Shown in pieces: positions 27,375 through 36,297 of a stretch of 64,000 nt of DNA (position 1 is the stretch's first letter; each line of letters begins with the position of its first letter). Both the position numbers and the translations under genes were made by a program. Source of the stretch: Paenibacillus apiarius (GTDB taxonomy: Bacteria; Bacillota; Bacilli; Paenibacillales; Paenibacillaceae); the NCBI RefSeq assembly GCF_017052585.1, contig NZ_JAFFHZ010000001.1:4154001-4218000 (forward strand), in the 5' to 3' direction. Under the pieces are notes generated by a model. The model saw nothing but the letters and a program-made list of their open reading frames with translations, did no database searches and was not told the origin of the DNA.

Positions 27375-27560
27375 ATCGCTTAATTTCTGCACAGCAGAAA
27401 GCGGGGGAACCAACAGGTGATCGAATTCCGATGTGAGAGTCGGGGGGCGATCATGGGGTGAATCCTGCGGAATTGGATTCCATGGGTCTAATTCCGGGGT
27501 AGGGCAACTCTCACTGCCCGAATCCGTCAGCTAACCTCGTAGGCGTAGGAGAGAGGATGA
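27375..27560 (+). promoter_or_regulatory. ydaO-type c-di-AMP riboswitch, first of a tandem pair before kdp
   Basis: Conserved blocks in order: CGCTTAATTTCTGC hairpin, AGCGGGGGAACCAA, TGGGGTGAATCC, GGGGTAGGGC, CTCTCACTGCCCGAATCC, GTCAGCTAACCTCGTAGGCG and the closing GGAGAGAGG. This is the ydaO/yuaA signature, which binds c-di-AMP and normally turns expression off. An intrinsic terminator follows 21 bp downstream. Confidence 0.92.
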
Positions 27561-27581
27561 GGACTCGTGATCGATTAATCG

Positions 27582-27611
27582 GCCACAGGGTTTATGCCTC
27601 TGTGGCTTTTT
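27582..27611 (+). terminator. Expression-platform terminator of the first riboswitch
   Basis: GCCACAGG…CTGTGGC stem with TTTATGC loop region, followed by TTTTTATT. Confidence 0.85.
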
Positions 27612-27663
27612 ATTGTCTTTTGATGAAAATAATGAAAATCATAGCTTGTACCTTTTCAAGTTT

Positions 27664-27818
27664 ACCGCTTAATTTCTGCAATGCAGAAAGCGGGGGAACC
27701 AACGGGCTTGGGCGCATAGTTGACCAAGCTCACGGGGTGAATCCGGCAGTTCGCTGCCGGTAGGGCGACTCTCGCGCCCGAATCCGTCAGCTAACCTCGC
27801 AAGCGTATGGAGAGAGGC
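27664..27818 (+). promoter_or_regulatory. ydaO-type c-di-AMP riboswitch, second of the tandem pair before kdp
   Basis: It repeats the signature with blocks CGCTTAATTTCTGCA, AAGCGGGGGAACCAAC, ACGGGGTGAATCC, CCGGTAGGGCGACTCTCG, GCCCGAATCCGTCAGC, TAACCTCGCAAGCG and GGAGAGAGG. It is about 30 bp shorter than the first copy in the variable arms. All core blocks are intact, so it is expected to be functional. A second terminator follows. Confidence 0.93.
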
Positions 27819-27858
27819 AACGATCGTCGTGTGCGACACGGTTTGCTTGACTGTGCCC

Positions 27859-27901
27859 GGAAACCACGAGAAAGTTCCTTTTCTCGCAGGTTTCTTTTTT
27901 T
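27859..27901 (+). terminator. Expression-platform terminator of the second riboswitch
   Basis: GGAAACC and GGTTTC outer arms, CGAGAAA / TTTCTCG inner arms, followed by seven T, about 185 bp before the first kdp-cluster frame. Confidence 0.88.
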
Positions 27902-28086
27902 CCATTAAGGGATTTTAATTGTGTAAAGCGATAAAGCAAAACGAATCATTCCTTATGGCGATAAAACCTGCCTCCAAAGCGGTCGCTCATCTTTGAAAGG
28001 CCTCAATAAAGGTTTACTCATTGTCTTTTTTGGGCGCAGCAGCCCGAGTGCACGTAAAAACACTGTTGATGAAGAGAGGTTGTCAT

Positions 28087-28197
28087 ATGTCTGATCTATA
28101 TATGATTGCTGCGCTGGCCCTGGTGTTTGCCATGTTCTGCGGATTTCTGGCCTGGTGCGGCAAAGTTGTGGAAGGAACGGGAGGAGACGAACGATGA
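28087..28197 (+). CDS. 36-residue single-helix membrane peptide preceding kdpF
   Basis: Starts MSDLYMIAALALVFAMFCGF: one hydrophobic helix (about 5-25) followed by a short charged tail ending GGDER. AGAGAGG lies about 7 bp before ATG 28087. Its stop overlaps the kdpF start (ATGA at 28194), so the two are translationally coupled. Similar tiny membrane proteins occur next to kdpF in many kdp operons; the role is not established and may be assembly or stability of the Kdp pump. Confidence 0.7.
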   Translation: MSDLYMIAALALVFAMFCGFLAWCGKVVEGTGGDER

Positions 28198-28271
28198 TTA
28201 TTCTCTCCATTTGTATCGTATTTCTGTTTTTATACTTAATTTACGCGCTCATTCATCCAGAAAAATTTTAA
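28194..28271 (+). CDS. kdpF: Potassium-transporting ATPase subunit KdpF
   Basis: 25 residues, MIILSICIVFLFLYLIYALI then HPEKF at the C-terminus. A single hydrophobic helix with the terminal ALxxPEKF pattern is the KdpF signature. It stabilises the KdpFABC high-affinity K+ pump in the membrane. ATG overlaps the upstream TGA, with GGGAGGAGACGA as ribosome site, and kdpA follows 40 bp later. Confidence 0.88.
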   Translation: MIILSICIVFLFLYLIYALIHPEKF

Positions 28272-28311
28272 CCGGACGCTCGATTTATAACATTCAAGGG
28301 GGAGCTATTCC

Positions 28312-29991
28312 ATGGGGATTTTGCAAATTGCGGCGGTTCTTGTTCTGCTGCTTTTACTTGTCAAGCCATTAGGGAGCTACATGTACCATGTATTCTCTAA
28401 TCAACCGAACCGGAGCGACAAGCTGTTTGCGCCGATCGAAAAGGTCATATACGGCATTGCGGGGGTGAAGAACCGCGCTGGCATGTCGTGGAAGAAATAT
28501 GCGCTCAGCTTGATTTTGACCAATATTGTGCTGGTTGGGCTCGGATATATTATCTTGCGTATGCAGAAGCTGCTGCCGTTCAATCCGAGCGGCATCGACA
28601 ATATGGAGCCGACGCTCTCGTTCAACACGATCATCAGCTTTATGACAAACACGAATTTGCAGCACTACAGCGGCGAATCCGGACTGAGCTACTTCTCGCA
28701 AATGGCGGTCATTATGATGATGATGTTCACGTCGGCTGCCACCGGTATCGTCGTGGCCATCGCCTTTATTCGCGGGATTACGTCCAAGGGAGATACGATC
28801 GGCAACTTTTTCGTTGACTTTGTCAAAGCGCATACGCGCTTGCTGCTGCCGCTCGCCGTTGCCGTGACGCTTGTTCTTGTCGCATTGCAAGTTCCGCAAA
28901 CCTTCGGAGCTACGGTGCAAGCGACAACGCTGCAAGGGGACGCGCAAGCGATTGCGCGGGGACCGGTTGCCTCGCTTGTTTCGATTAAGCATTTGGGCAC
29001 GAACGGAGGCGGATTTTTCGGGGTGAACTCTTCTCATCCGTTTGAGAACCCGAACCCGCTTACGAATGTGATCGAGATATTGTCGATGTGGTGCATCCCG
29101 GCTGCGCTCACTTACACCTTCGGCAAATTTGCCCGCAATCAAAAGCAAGGCTGGGTCATCTTCGGCGCCATGAGCGTGCTGTTCCTCATGTTTTTGTCGC
29201 TGGCCTACTATGCGGAGAGTCAAGGCAATCCGGCGATTAACGCGCTTGGCATCGATGCCGCGCAGGGGAGCATGGAAGGGAAGGAAGTGCGCTTCGGCAT
29301 CGCTCAATCCGCCTTGTTCACGGCTGTAACGACGGCAGCCACGACCGGCACGGTCAATAATATGCACGATACATTGACGCCGCTTGGCGGCTTGGTGCCG
29401 CTGGCGCAAATGATGCTGAACTGCGTGTTCGGCGGAGACGGTGTCGGCTTGGTCAATATGCTGATGTATGCCATATTGGGCGTGTTCTTGTGCGGCCTTA
29501 TGGTCGGGAGAACGCCGGAATTCCTGGGGCGCAAGATCGAAGCCCGGGAAATGAAGCTGGTGGCGATAGCTATTCTTGCCCATCCGTTCATCATTTTGGT
29601 TCCATCAGCCATCGCCTTCTTGACTGATTTGGGCAGCGGGTCCATCTCCAATCCGGGATATCACGGCATCTCTCAAGTGCTCTATGAGTTTACGTCATCG
29701 GCAGCGAATAACGGCTCCGGCTTCGAAGGATTGGCAGACAATACGCCATTCTGGAATATTTCTACCGGTCTGGTCATGCTGTTCGGGCGGTACATCTCGA
29801 TTATTGCGCTGCTCGGCGTGGCAGGCTCAATGGTGAAGAAGCAATGGATACCAGAGACGATTGGCACGTTCCGCACGGACAATGGATTGTACATGGCTAT
29901 CCTCGTCGGAACGGTGTTCATTATCGGAGCGCTGACTTTCTTGCCGGTGCTTGTATTGGGGCCGATTGCAGAACATTTGACACTCCGGTAG
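28312..29991 (+). CDS. kdpA: Potassium-transporting ATPase, K+-binding subunit KdpA
   Basis: 559 residues with about ten membrane helices. Selectivity-filter-like repeats are visible: TNLQHYSGE (about 120), LGTNGGGFFGVNSSHPFENP (about 227), TTGTVNNMHDTLTPLGG (about 345) and SAANNGSGFEGLADNTPFWN (about 466), matching the four filter loops of KdpA. It selects K+ at the outer face and passes it to KdpB. ATG 28312 follows AAGGGGGAG. Second structural gene of the kdp cluster, under the tandem riboswitches. Confidence 0.97.
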   Translation: MGILQIAAVLVLLLLLVKPLGSYMYHVFSNQPNRSDKLFAPIEKVIYGIAGVKNRAGMSWKKYALSLILTNIVLVGLGYIILRMQKLLPFNPSGIDNMEPTLSFNTIISFMTNTNLQHYSGESGLSYFSQMAVIMMMMFTSAATGIVVAIAFIRGITSKGDTIGNFFVDFVKAHTRLLLPLAVAVTLVLVALQVPQTFGATVQATTLQGDAQAIARGPVASLVSIKHLGTNGGGFFGVNSSHPFENPNPLTNVIEILSMWCIPAALTYTFGKFARNQKQGWVIFGAMSVLFLMFLSLAYYAESQGNPAINALGIDAAQGSMEGKEVRFGIAQSALFTAVTTAATTGTVNNMHDTLTPLGGLVPLAQMMLNCVFGGDGVGLVNMLMYAILGVFLCGLMVGRTPEFLGRKIEAREMKLVAIAILAHPFIILVPSAIAFLTDLGSGSISNPGYHGISQVLYEFTSSAANNGSGFEGLADNTPFWNISTGLVMLFGRYISIIALLGVAGSMVKKQWIPETIGTFRTDNGLYMAILVGTVFIIGALTFLPVLVLGPIAEHLTLR

Positions 29992-30028
29992 CAGAGGCTA
30001 GCGAACAAGTAGATGAGGTGAAACGGAA

Positions 30029-32062
30029 ATGAACGCAGCAAACAATAAATCGTTGTTAACCGGCGGACTGATAAAGCAAGCCGTGAAAGATAGCATAAAG
30101 AAGCTCAATCCCGTTATCATGATGAAAAATCCGGTCATGTTCGTGGTTGAATTGGGGACGATCGTCGTTCTTCTGATGACGCTTCTGCCCGGTGTATTCG
30201 GTGTGGAGGAGCGTGTCGGCTTTAACGTGACCGTGTTCTTCATTCTGTTGTTTACCGTGCTGTTCGCCAACTTCGCAGAAGCGCTCGCCGAAGGGCGGGG
30301 CAAGGCGCAGGCAGACTCGTTGAAGAAGGCGAAAAAAGATATGGCCGCGAATAAAGTGGTCGCTGGCGGGATTAAGGTTGTCTCTTCGGCCGACCTGCGA
30401 AAAGGAGATACGGTCATCGTGTCGCAAGGTGAAATGATTCCGGGTGACGGCGAAGTTATCAGAGGTCTGGCCTCGGTTGATGAATCCGCCATTACCGGTG
30501 AATCCGCTCCGGTCATCAAGGAAGCGGGCGGAGACTTCAGTTCCGTCACTGGCGGCACCCGTGTCGTCAGCGACCAGATAACGGTGAGGATTACGAGCGA
30601 TCCGGGAGAATCGTTCATGGATCGGATGATATCGCTCGTCGAAGGAGCGAAGCGTCAGAAAACGCCGAACGAAATCGCCTTGAATACGCTGCTAATCAGC
30701 TTGACGCTCATTTTTCTCATCGTCGTCGTGACGCTTGCGCCGATAGCGAAATATGCAGGAATCGATTTGGAGATACCCGTGCTTATTTCTTTGCTCGTCT
30801 GCCTCATACCGACGACGATTGGCGGGCTGTTGTCCGCTATCGGAATCGCCGGGATGGATCGCGTAACCCAGTTCAACGTGCTCGCGATGTCCGGTAAAGC
30901 GGTGGAAGCGGCCGGTGATATTAATACGATGATTCTCGATAAAACCGGTACGATTACGTTCGGGAACCGGATGGCAAGCGAGTTCATTCCGGTCAGTGAT
31001 CAATCGCTCGCTGCAGTGGCCGAATGGGCGGCGATCAGCTCGGTCAAGGACGACACGCCGGAAGGCCGCTCGATCATCGAGCTGATGAAGAAGCGGCAGC
31101 TGCCGTATGAAGCGTCTCTTGCGCAAGGCGGCGAATTCATCGAATTCAAAGCCGAAACCCGGATGAGCGGCATCGATTTGCCGGATGGGCGCAGGGTGCG
31201 CAAAGGGGCAGTGGACGCCGTGAAGACCTGGGTGTCTGCGCAAGGCGGCGTCATCCCGGCCGACTTGGATGAGAAAGCGAACGCGGTTGCGCGAGAGGGC
31301 GGCACGCCGCTGGCGGTCGCTGTTGACAATGTCATGTGCGGCATCATTTATTTGAAGGATACGGTAAAGCCGGGCATGAAGGAACGGTTTGACCAACTCC
31401 GCAAAATGGGCATCAAGACGATCATGTGCACGGGCGACAATCCGCTTACCGCCGCCACGATTGCGCGGGAAGCCGGCGTGGATGATTTCATTGCGGAGAG
31501 CAAGCCAGAGGACAAGATCGCGGTCATACGCCGCGAGCAAGCCGAAGGGAAGCTGGTCGCAATGACCGGTGACGGGACGAATGATGCGCCGGCGCTGGCG
31601 CAGGCCGATGTGGGACTCGCGATGAATAGCGGCACGGTGGCGGCGAAGGAAGCGGCGAACATGGTCGACCTCGACTCAGACCCTTCCAAAATCATCGAAG
31701 TGGTCGCTATTGGCAAGCAGTTATTGATGACGCGCGGCGCACTGACCACTTTCAGTATCGCGAACGACGTGGCGAAATATTTTGCCATTATCCCGGCGAT
31801 GTTTACGCTTGCCATTCCGCAGATGGAAGCATTGAACATAATGGGGCTCGGTTCGCCGTCCTCGGCTATTTTGTCGGCGCTCATTTTCAATGCGATCATT
31901 ATACCGCTGCTCATTCCGCTGGCGATGAAAGGCGTGACGTACAAACCGATGAGCTCGTCGCAGCTGCTCAGCCGCAACATCATCATTTACGGCCTGGGCG
32001 GAATTATCGTTCCGTTCATCGGCATCAAGCTGATCGACATGGCCGTGAATATATGGATATAG
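30029..32062 (+). CDS. kdpB: Potassium-transporting P-type ATPase, subunit KdpB
   Basis: 677 residues, the catalytic IA-type P-ATPase. Motifs: actuator TGES (in [17 protein letters not shown], about 155), phosphorylation site [11 protein letters not shown] (about 306), nucleotide domain KGAVDAV, and hinge [21 protein letters not shown] (about 511). The serine of TGES-type regulation (Ser in the TGES motif) is retained. ATP hydrolysis drives K+ uptake through KdpA. It starts 38 bp after kdpA with AGATGAGGTGAAACGGAA upstream. Confidence 0.97.
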   Translation: MNAANNKSLLTGGLIKQAVKDSIKKLNPVIMMKNPVMFVVELGTIVVLLMTLLPGVFGVEERVGFNVTVFFILLFTVLFANFAEALAEGRGKAQADSLKKAKKDMAANKVVAGGIKVVSSADLRKGDTVIVSQGEMIPGDGEVIRGLASVDESAITGESAPVIKEAGGDFSSVTGGTRVVSDQITVRITSDPGESFMDRMISLVEGAKRQKTPNEIALNTLLISLTLIFLIVVVTLAPIAKYAGIDLEIPVLISLLVCLIPTTIGGLLSAIGIAGMDRVTQFNVLAMSGKAVEAAGDINTMILDKTGTITFGNRMASEFIPVSDQSLAAVAEWAAISSVKDDTPEGRSIIELMKKRQLPYEASLAQGGEFIEFKAETRMSGIDLPDGRRVRKGAVDAVKTWVSAQGGVIPADLDEKANAVAREGGTPLAVAVDNVMCGIIYLKDTVKPGMKERFDQLRKMGIKTIMCTGDNPLTAATIAREAGVDDFIAESKPEDKIAVIRREQAEGKLVAMTGDGTNDAPALAQADVGLAMNSGTVAAKEAANMVDLDSDPSKIIEVVAIGKQLLMTRGALTTFSIANDVAKYFAIIPAMFTLAIPQMEALNIMGLGSPSSAILSALIFNAIIIPLLIPLAMKGVTYKPMSSSQLLSRNIIIYGLGGIIVPFIGIKLIDMAVNIWI

Positions 32063-32078
32063 AGAGGAATGAACAAGG

Positions 32079-32693
32079 ATGAAACCAATGACAAATCAAA
32101 CGGCAGCGGCTGTTTCCGGAGGCTCTTATCTATTTTCGATTGCCAGAATCGGTATATTGTTTATTATCATATGCGGAATTATGTATCCATTAGCATGCAC
32201 CGGTCTGGCGCAGCTGCTCATGCCGGGCCATGCGGAAGGAAGCTTGATTAAGAATGCGGCAGGCGGCATTATTGGATCGGAATTAATCGGACAGAAATTT
32301 ACGGAGCCCCGTTATTTCCAAGGACGCGTGTCCAGCATTGAATATGCGGCGGATGCATCGGGCTCGAACAACTACGCTCCGTCTAATCCTGAACTGGTGA
32401 AGCGGGTGCAGCAATCCGTGGCTGATTGGCAAAAGAGCAATCCCGATGTGCCGGTAAGCAAGCTGCCGGGAGCCTTGGTTACGAACTCGGGGTCAGGGCT
32501 CGATCCTCATATCACTCCGGATTCAGCGGAAGTCCAAATTCCGAGAATAAGCAAACTGACAGGAATTGCGGCAGCTGAGCTAGATAAGCTCGTTGCGCTG
32601 CACACCGAAGGGCGCTCGCTAGGTCTCTTTGGCGAACCGCGGGTCAATGTGCTGAAGCTGAACCTGGATCTGGACGAGCTGATGAAAAAATAA
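32079..32693 (+). CDS. kdpC: Potassium-transporting ATPase subunit KdpC
   Basis: 204 residues: one N-terminal membrane helix (about 22-45) and an extracytoplasmic domain with KdpC signatures [21 protein letters not shown] (start of periplasmic-type fold), [14 protein letters not shown] [26 protein letters not shown] and [19 protein letters not shown]. It raises the K+ affinity of the pump. It starts 17 bp after kdpB and is followed by a G/C hairpin. Confidence 0.95.
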   Translation: MKPMTNQTAAAVSGGSYLFSIARIGILFIIICGIMYPLACTGLAQLLMPGHAEGSLIKNAAGGIIGSELIGQKFTEPRYFQGRVSSIEYAADASGSNNYAPSNPELVKRVQQSVADWQKSNPDVPVSKLPGALVTNSGSGLDPHITPDSAEVQIPRISKLTGIAAAELDKLVALHTEGRSLGLFGEPRVNVLKLNLDLDELMKK

Positions 32694-32717
32694 AGCTGCC
32701 GCCTTGCTTGCGTGCCG

Positions 32718-32743
32718 CCCCGCTTCACGTCTGTGGAGCGGGG
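32718..32743 (+). terminator. G/C-rich hairpin after kdpC
   Basis: CCCCGCT / AGCGGGG arms around a 12-nt loop, 25 bp after kdpC, with no T tract. It may attenuate or protect the message rather than end it, since the kdpD-like gene follows in the same direction 146 bp after kdpC. Confidence 0.4.
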
Positions 32744-32838
32744 TTGCTGCAATAAGCGGCCGGTACCGCAGCGGGGGTGTATGATGATAATAAGTTGTGG
32801 CAGTATGAAGTAAACAATTACTGGAAAGGAGAAAATCA

Positions 32839-35160
32839 ATGGACAGCTTTCGCCGCCGCACTCCGGAAGAGATCCTTGCATCCATCTCCGACATCCGGCG
32901 CGGGAAATTAAAAGTATATATCGGTCCGGTCAGCGGCTCGGGGAAGACCTATCATATGCTGCGCGAAGGCCAGATGTTGAAGAAGCAAGGCATTGATGTC
33001 GTCATTTGCGCTGTCTCTACGAATCAAAGTCCGGAAACGATCGGGCAGCTTGGCGATTTGGAACGGATACCGAGCATACACTGGCACAAAAGCGGCGCAG
33101 AACGCAAGGATTTGAACGTCGAATCGCTTATTGCACGGAATCCCGAAGTTGTGTTGACCGATGGCCTTGCTCACCGCAACCGCAAGGGTGCCCCGTTTGC
33201 GACTCGCGAGGAAGATATTCGCTGTTTGCTGCAGCATGGAATTAGCGTCATCACGACAGTCAACGTGTATGAGTTGGAAGGGGCGACAGAGATTGCCCGC
33301 CGCTTGACAGGCATTGCGGTGGAGGAGACGGTGTCGGCTGATGTGCTCGATCTCGCGGACGAAGTGAGATTGATTGACGTCACGCCGGAGACGATATTGA
33401 CGAGATTGTCGGAAGGACATTTGGGCCATCATTCCGATACCTCGTTGTTCCAGCGCGGAAACTTGGGCAAATTGCGGGAATTGGCACTCAGACTTGTAGC
33501 CGAGGATGTGAATGAGTCGCTGCTGAAGCACCGGGAGGAGCTGGGCTTGGCGGGGCCTTCCGGCGCAGCCGAACGAATTTTGGTGTCCGCCCAGTACTAT
33601 TGGAACGGCTCGATACATGTCCGCCGCGGACAACAGATTGCCAAGCGGTTGAACGGCGACCTCTGGGTCGTATCCCTTGCGCATGCGCAGCGGCAGCTCA
33701 CGAAGGATGCGGCAGCATTCAAGCGCTCTATATTGAAGCTGACCGACAAAATCGGGGCCTCGTTCGAAGAGCTGCATGTCCCTTCGCGCAGAGCCATTCC
33801 CAAAGTGCTGGTCCGCTACGCAATGGAGCATAGCGTCACGCGCATCGTTATCGGACATTCGAAGCAGACGCCTTGGCAAGAGTTCTGGCGGGGGTCGATC
33901 GTCAACAATCTCTTGACGCGAATTCACAACATCGATGTTTTTTTCGTAGCCGATCGATCGGACAAGGAAGGAGAGCGAATTCTTCCTGCCAAGCATACCG
34001 GCCAGAAGGAACGCGATGGATACCGCAGGCTGAGCAATAAAGAAATGGAGCAAAAAATTCAACATATAAAACGGGGGACATTTAAAGTATATATCGGCGC
34101 GGCCCCTGGAGTCGGAAAGACGTATACAATGCTGCGCGAAGGCAACGATTTGCTAAAAAAAGGGATAGATGCCGTTATCGGGCTTTTAGAGACGCATGGA
34201 CGTCAAGAGACGATGGAGCAGGTGGGAGAACTGTGCGTAATTCCGCGCCAACAGGTGCGCTATCGCGAATTTGAGCTCGAAGAGATGGATACGGAAGCGA
34301 TAATCCAGCGCAATCCCGAAGTCGTGCTGGTCGATGAGCTGGCTCATACGAATGTGCCGGGAAGCAAACGAAAAAAACGGTACGAAGACGTGTCAGCCAT
34401 TTTGGACGCGGGCATTTCCGTCATTTCCACGGTCAACGTGCAGCATTTGGAAAGCTTGAACGATGCGGTCGAACAAATTACGGGGGTTCGGGTCAGGGAA
34501 ACGGTGCCGGATAGCATGTTGCGTATGGCGGACGAGGTGGAGCTGATTGACGTGGCGCCGGCATCATTGCAGCAGCGCATGCGGGAAGGCAAGATTTACG
34601 CGCTGAACAAGGTGGATCAAGCGTTGAATCATTTTTTCAAGATCGGCAATCTCATCGCACTGCGCGAGCTGGCGCTGCGGGAAATCGCAGACGACGTCGA
34701 TGAGAAGCTGGAGTCTTGGGATCGCAACGACTCCTTGCGCGGTCCATGGCGAAGACGAGAGGTCATCTTCGTCGGCGTGACGGCCAGCCCGAATGCAGAG
34801 CGGCTTATCCGGAGGGGGTTCCGCATCGCTTACCGCTTGAAGGCGGAATGGATTGTCACGTACGTGCATGATGAGATGAGCATTCCCGCATCCTTGGATG
34901 CGCGCTTAGAGAGCTTGAGAGCATTGACTGAGCGTCTGGGCGGAACATTCGAAGCGCATGCGGCTCATTCTCCGCGGGACATTCCGCAGCTGCTGCTGAA
35001 CAAGGCCAACGAAAAAAAGAGCACGCAAATCATTATCGGCCAATCGAAACGCGGATGGCTGCATGCGCTGCTGCATGGATCCGTAGTGGGTGCGATTCTT
35101 CGTTCGGCCCGACATATGGATGTGCTCGTCGTTGCCGATTTTGTCCCGAATCACAAATAA
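32839..35160 (+). CDS. Tandem-duplicated KdpD sensor (KdpD-USP twice) without histidine kinase
   Basis: 773 residues with two consecutive copies of the KdpD N-terminal region plus a UspA-like domain. Unit 1: about 15-215 (KdpD) and 225-375 (USP). Unit 2: about 400-600 and 615-773. Unit 2 keeps the family motifs GAAPGVGKTYTML (about 420) and VLVDELAHTNVPGSKRKKRYEDV. Unit 1 has GPVSGSGKTYHML and VLTDGLAHRNRKG, so its Walker-B-like acidic residue and following motif are changed. There are no transmembrane helices, HAMP, H-box or ATPase kinase core, and no kdpE nearby. Kinase-less 'short KdpD' proteins are known, and KdpD-USP domains can bind c-di-AMP (S. aureus). ATG 32839 follows AAAGGAG. Confidence 0.85.
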   Translation: MDSFRRRTPEEILASISDIRRGKLKVYIGPVSGSGKTYHMLREGQMLKKQGIDVVICAVSTNQSPETIGQLGDLERIPSIHWHKSGAERKDLNVESLIARNPEVVLTDGLAHRNRKGAPFATREEDIRCLLQHGISVITTVNVYELEGATEIARRLTGIAVEETVSADVLDLADEVRLIDVTPETILTRLSEGHLGHHSDTSLFQRGNLGKLRELALRLVAEDVNESLLKHREELGLAGPSGAAERILVSAQYYWNGSIHVRRGQQIAKRLNGDLWVVSLAHAQRQLTKDAAAFKRSILKLTDKIGASFEELHVPSRRAIPKVLVRYAMEHSVTRIVIGHSKQTPWQEFWRGSIVNNLLTRIHNIDVFFVADRSDKEGERILPAKHTGQKERDGYRRLSNKEMEQKIQHIKRGTFKVYIGAAPGVGKTYTMLREGNDLLKKGIDAVIGLLETHGRQETMEQVGELCVIPRQQVRYREFELEEMDTEAIIQRNPEVVLVDELAHTNVPGSKRKKRYEDVSAILDAGISVISTVNVQHLESLNDAVEQITGVRVRETVPDSMLRMADEVELIDVAPASLQQRMREGKIYALNKVDQALNHFFKIGNLIALRELALREIADDVDEKLESWDRNDSLRGPWRRREVIFVGVTASPNAERLIRRGFRIAYRLKAEWIVTYVHDEMSIPASLDARLESLRALTERLGGTFEAHAAHSPRDIPQLLLNKANEKKSTQIIIGQSKRGWLHALLHGSVVGAILRSARHMDVLVVADFVPNHK

Positions 35161-35205
35161 ACACAGTCGCGGTTCGCGAGATGTTCCGGATCTCGATGTT
35201 TCGGA

Positions 35206-36081
35206 TTAAGATTTCTCGTTCTTCAGCAGTTCGATGAAGCTGCGCGCGCTCTTCGAAACATAGTGATCCTTAAGCCAGATGAGCGCGGATGAGGCGGGCT
35301 GCGCTCCTTCGATCTCCAGCGCACAAATGCCGGGGAAGGGCTGGAGGCGCAATACGGATTCGGGGACGACAGCTGCTCCGAAGCCGGACGACACCAACTT
35401 CATTAACATCGCGATATCGGAGCATTCGCAGACAATGTCCGGTGTCAACTGCCGGCGCGCGAACTGTTCCAATATCGCGTAATATACGCCGAGCCCTTGC
35501 GTGCTCGGCAGAATAAGCGGCTGGCGCGCGATATCCTCGAACGTCACCGATGCAGAGCCGGATGCGGGCGGTGTCGAAGCAATATAATAGAACCGCTCGG
35601 CCGGCAAGTGCAGGACGGTGAAATCGCTCAGCTCAAGCGGGAGCCAGACGATGGCAAGCTCGAGCGTCCGATCCTTGACCATGCTGCACAACTGGGCCGA
35701 TTCGTTCTGCCTGATCGAGTACGTGATGTTTGGGCAGGTTGCCCTGAAGGCGCGCAGGAGCGCCGGCAGCCGGACATTCGACAGCGTATTTACGCCAATC
35801 GTCAGCTGACCGCGCAGACCGTTGCCGATTTCCTTCACTTCTGCCGCGGATTCATCCATCCGTTTCGTAATGTGCAGCGCATGACGATACAGTGACCGCC
35901 CCGCTTCCGTCAACTCCAGAGTCCTTCCGTTTCGCAGGACGAGTGTGACGCCGAGCTCGGTTTCCATTTGCTTCAGCTGCTGGCTGAGCGGGGGCTGGGC
36001 TATATGAAGCCGGTTCGCCGCAGCCGTAATCTGCCGCTCCTCGGCAATCGCAATAAAATAGCGCAATTGTCTAATGTCCAT
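35206..36081 (-). CDS. LysR family transcriptional regulator
   Basis: 291 residues. N-terminal helix-turn-helix (MDIRQLRYFIAIAEERQIT, then AAANRLHIAQPPLSQQLKQME), a linker helix and an LTTR effector domain (about 90-291) with LRGQLTIGVN and a C-terminal RSFIELL. The N-terminal pattern resembles the CynR/BenM-type LTTR group. It is transcribed divergently from the C45-type acyltransferase, the usual layout for a LysR protein and its target. A TATAT-rich imperfect palindrome near 36170-36200 could be its site (inference). The start is well defined by the family N-terminus. Confidence 0.9.
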   Translation of the reverse strand: MDIRQLRYFIAIAEERQITAAANRLHIAQPPLSQQLKQMETELGVTLVLRNGRTLELTEAGRSLYRHALHITKRMDESAAEVKEIGNGLRGQLTIGVNTLSNVRLPALLRAFRATCPNITYSIRQNESAQLCSMVKDRTLELAIVWLPLELSDFTVLHLPAERFYYIASTPPASGSASVTFEDIARQPLILPSTQGLGVYYAILEQFARRQLTPDIVCECSDIAMLMKLVSSGFGAAVVPESVLRLQPFPGICALEIEGAQPASSALIWLKDHYVSKSARSFIELLKNEKS

Positions 36082-36297
36082 TGTGCTGATGCCTCCTCTG
36101 GCGCATGAAGCGCGCCATGCTAACCTGTTTCATGTACTTGTCCTTTCATATCCTCTTCATTGCGTCTTTTTAATATAATATATGTTTTTCCTATATATCA
36201 ACGCGCAGCGGCAAAACAGCAAAAACGGTCCAAACGGCCGCAGCCTGCTTTTATACAATGAAGATATCCTGTTGAACAGGAAAGAGGAGGATACAAA

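Noticed and set aside
28369..29583. 404-codon frame antisense to kdpA
   Set aside because: Shadow of kdpA; His/Arg-rich without domain pattern.
32908..34065. 385-codon frame antisense to the KdpD-like gene
   Set aside because: Shadow frame; the plus strand encodes clear KdpD/USP motifs.
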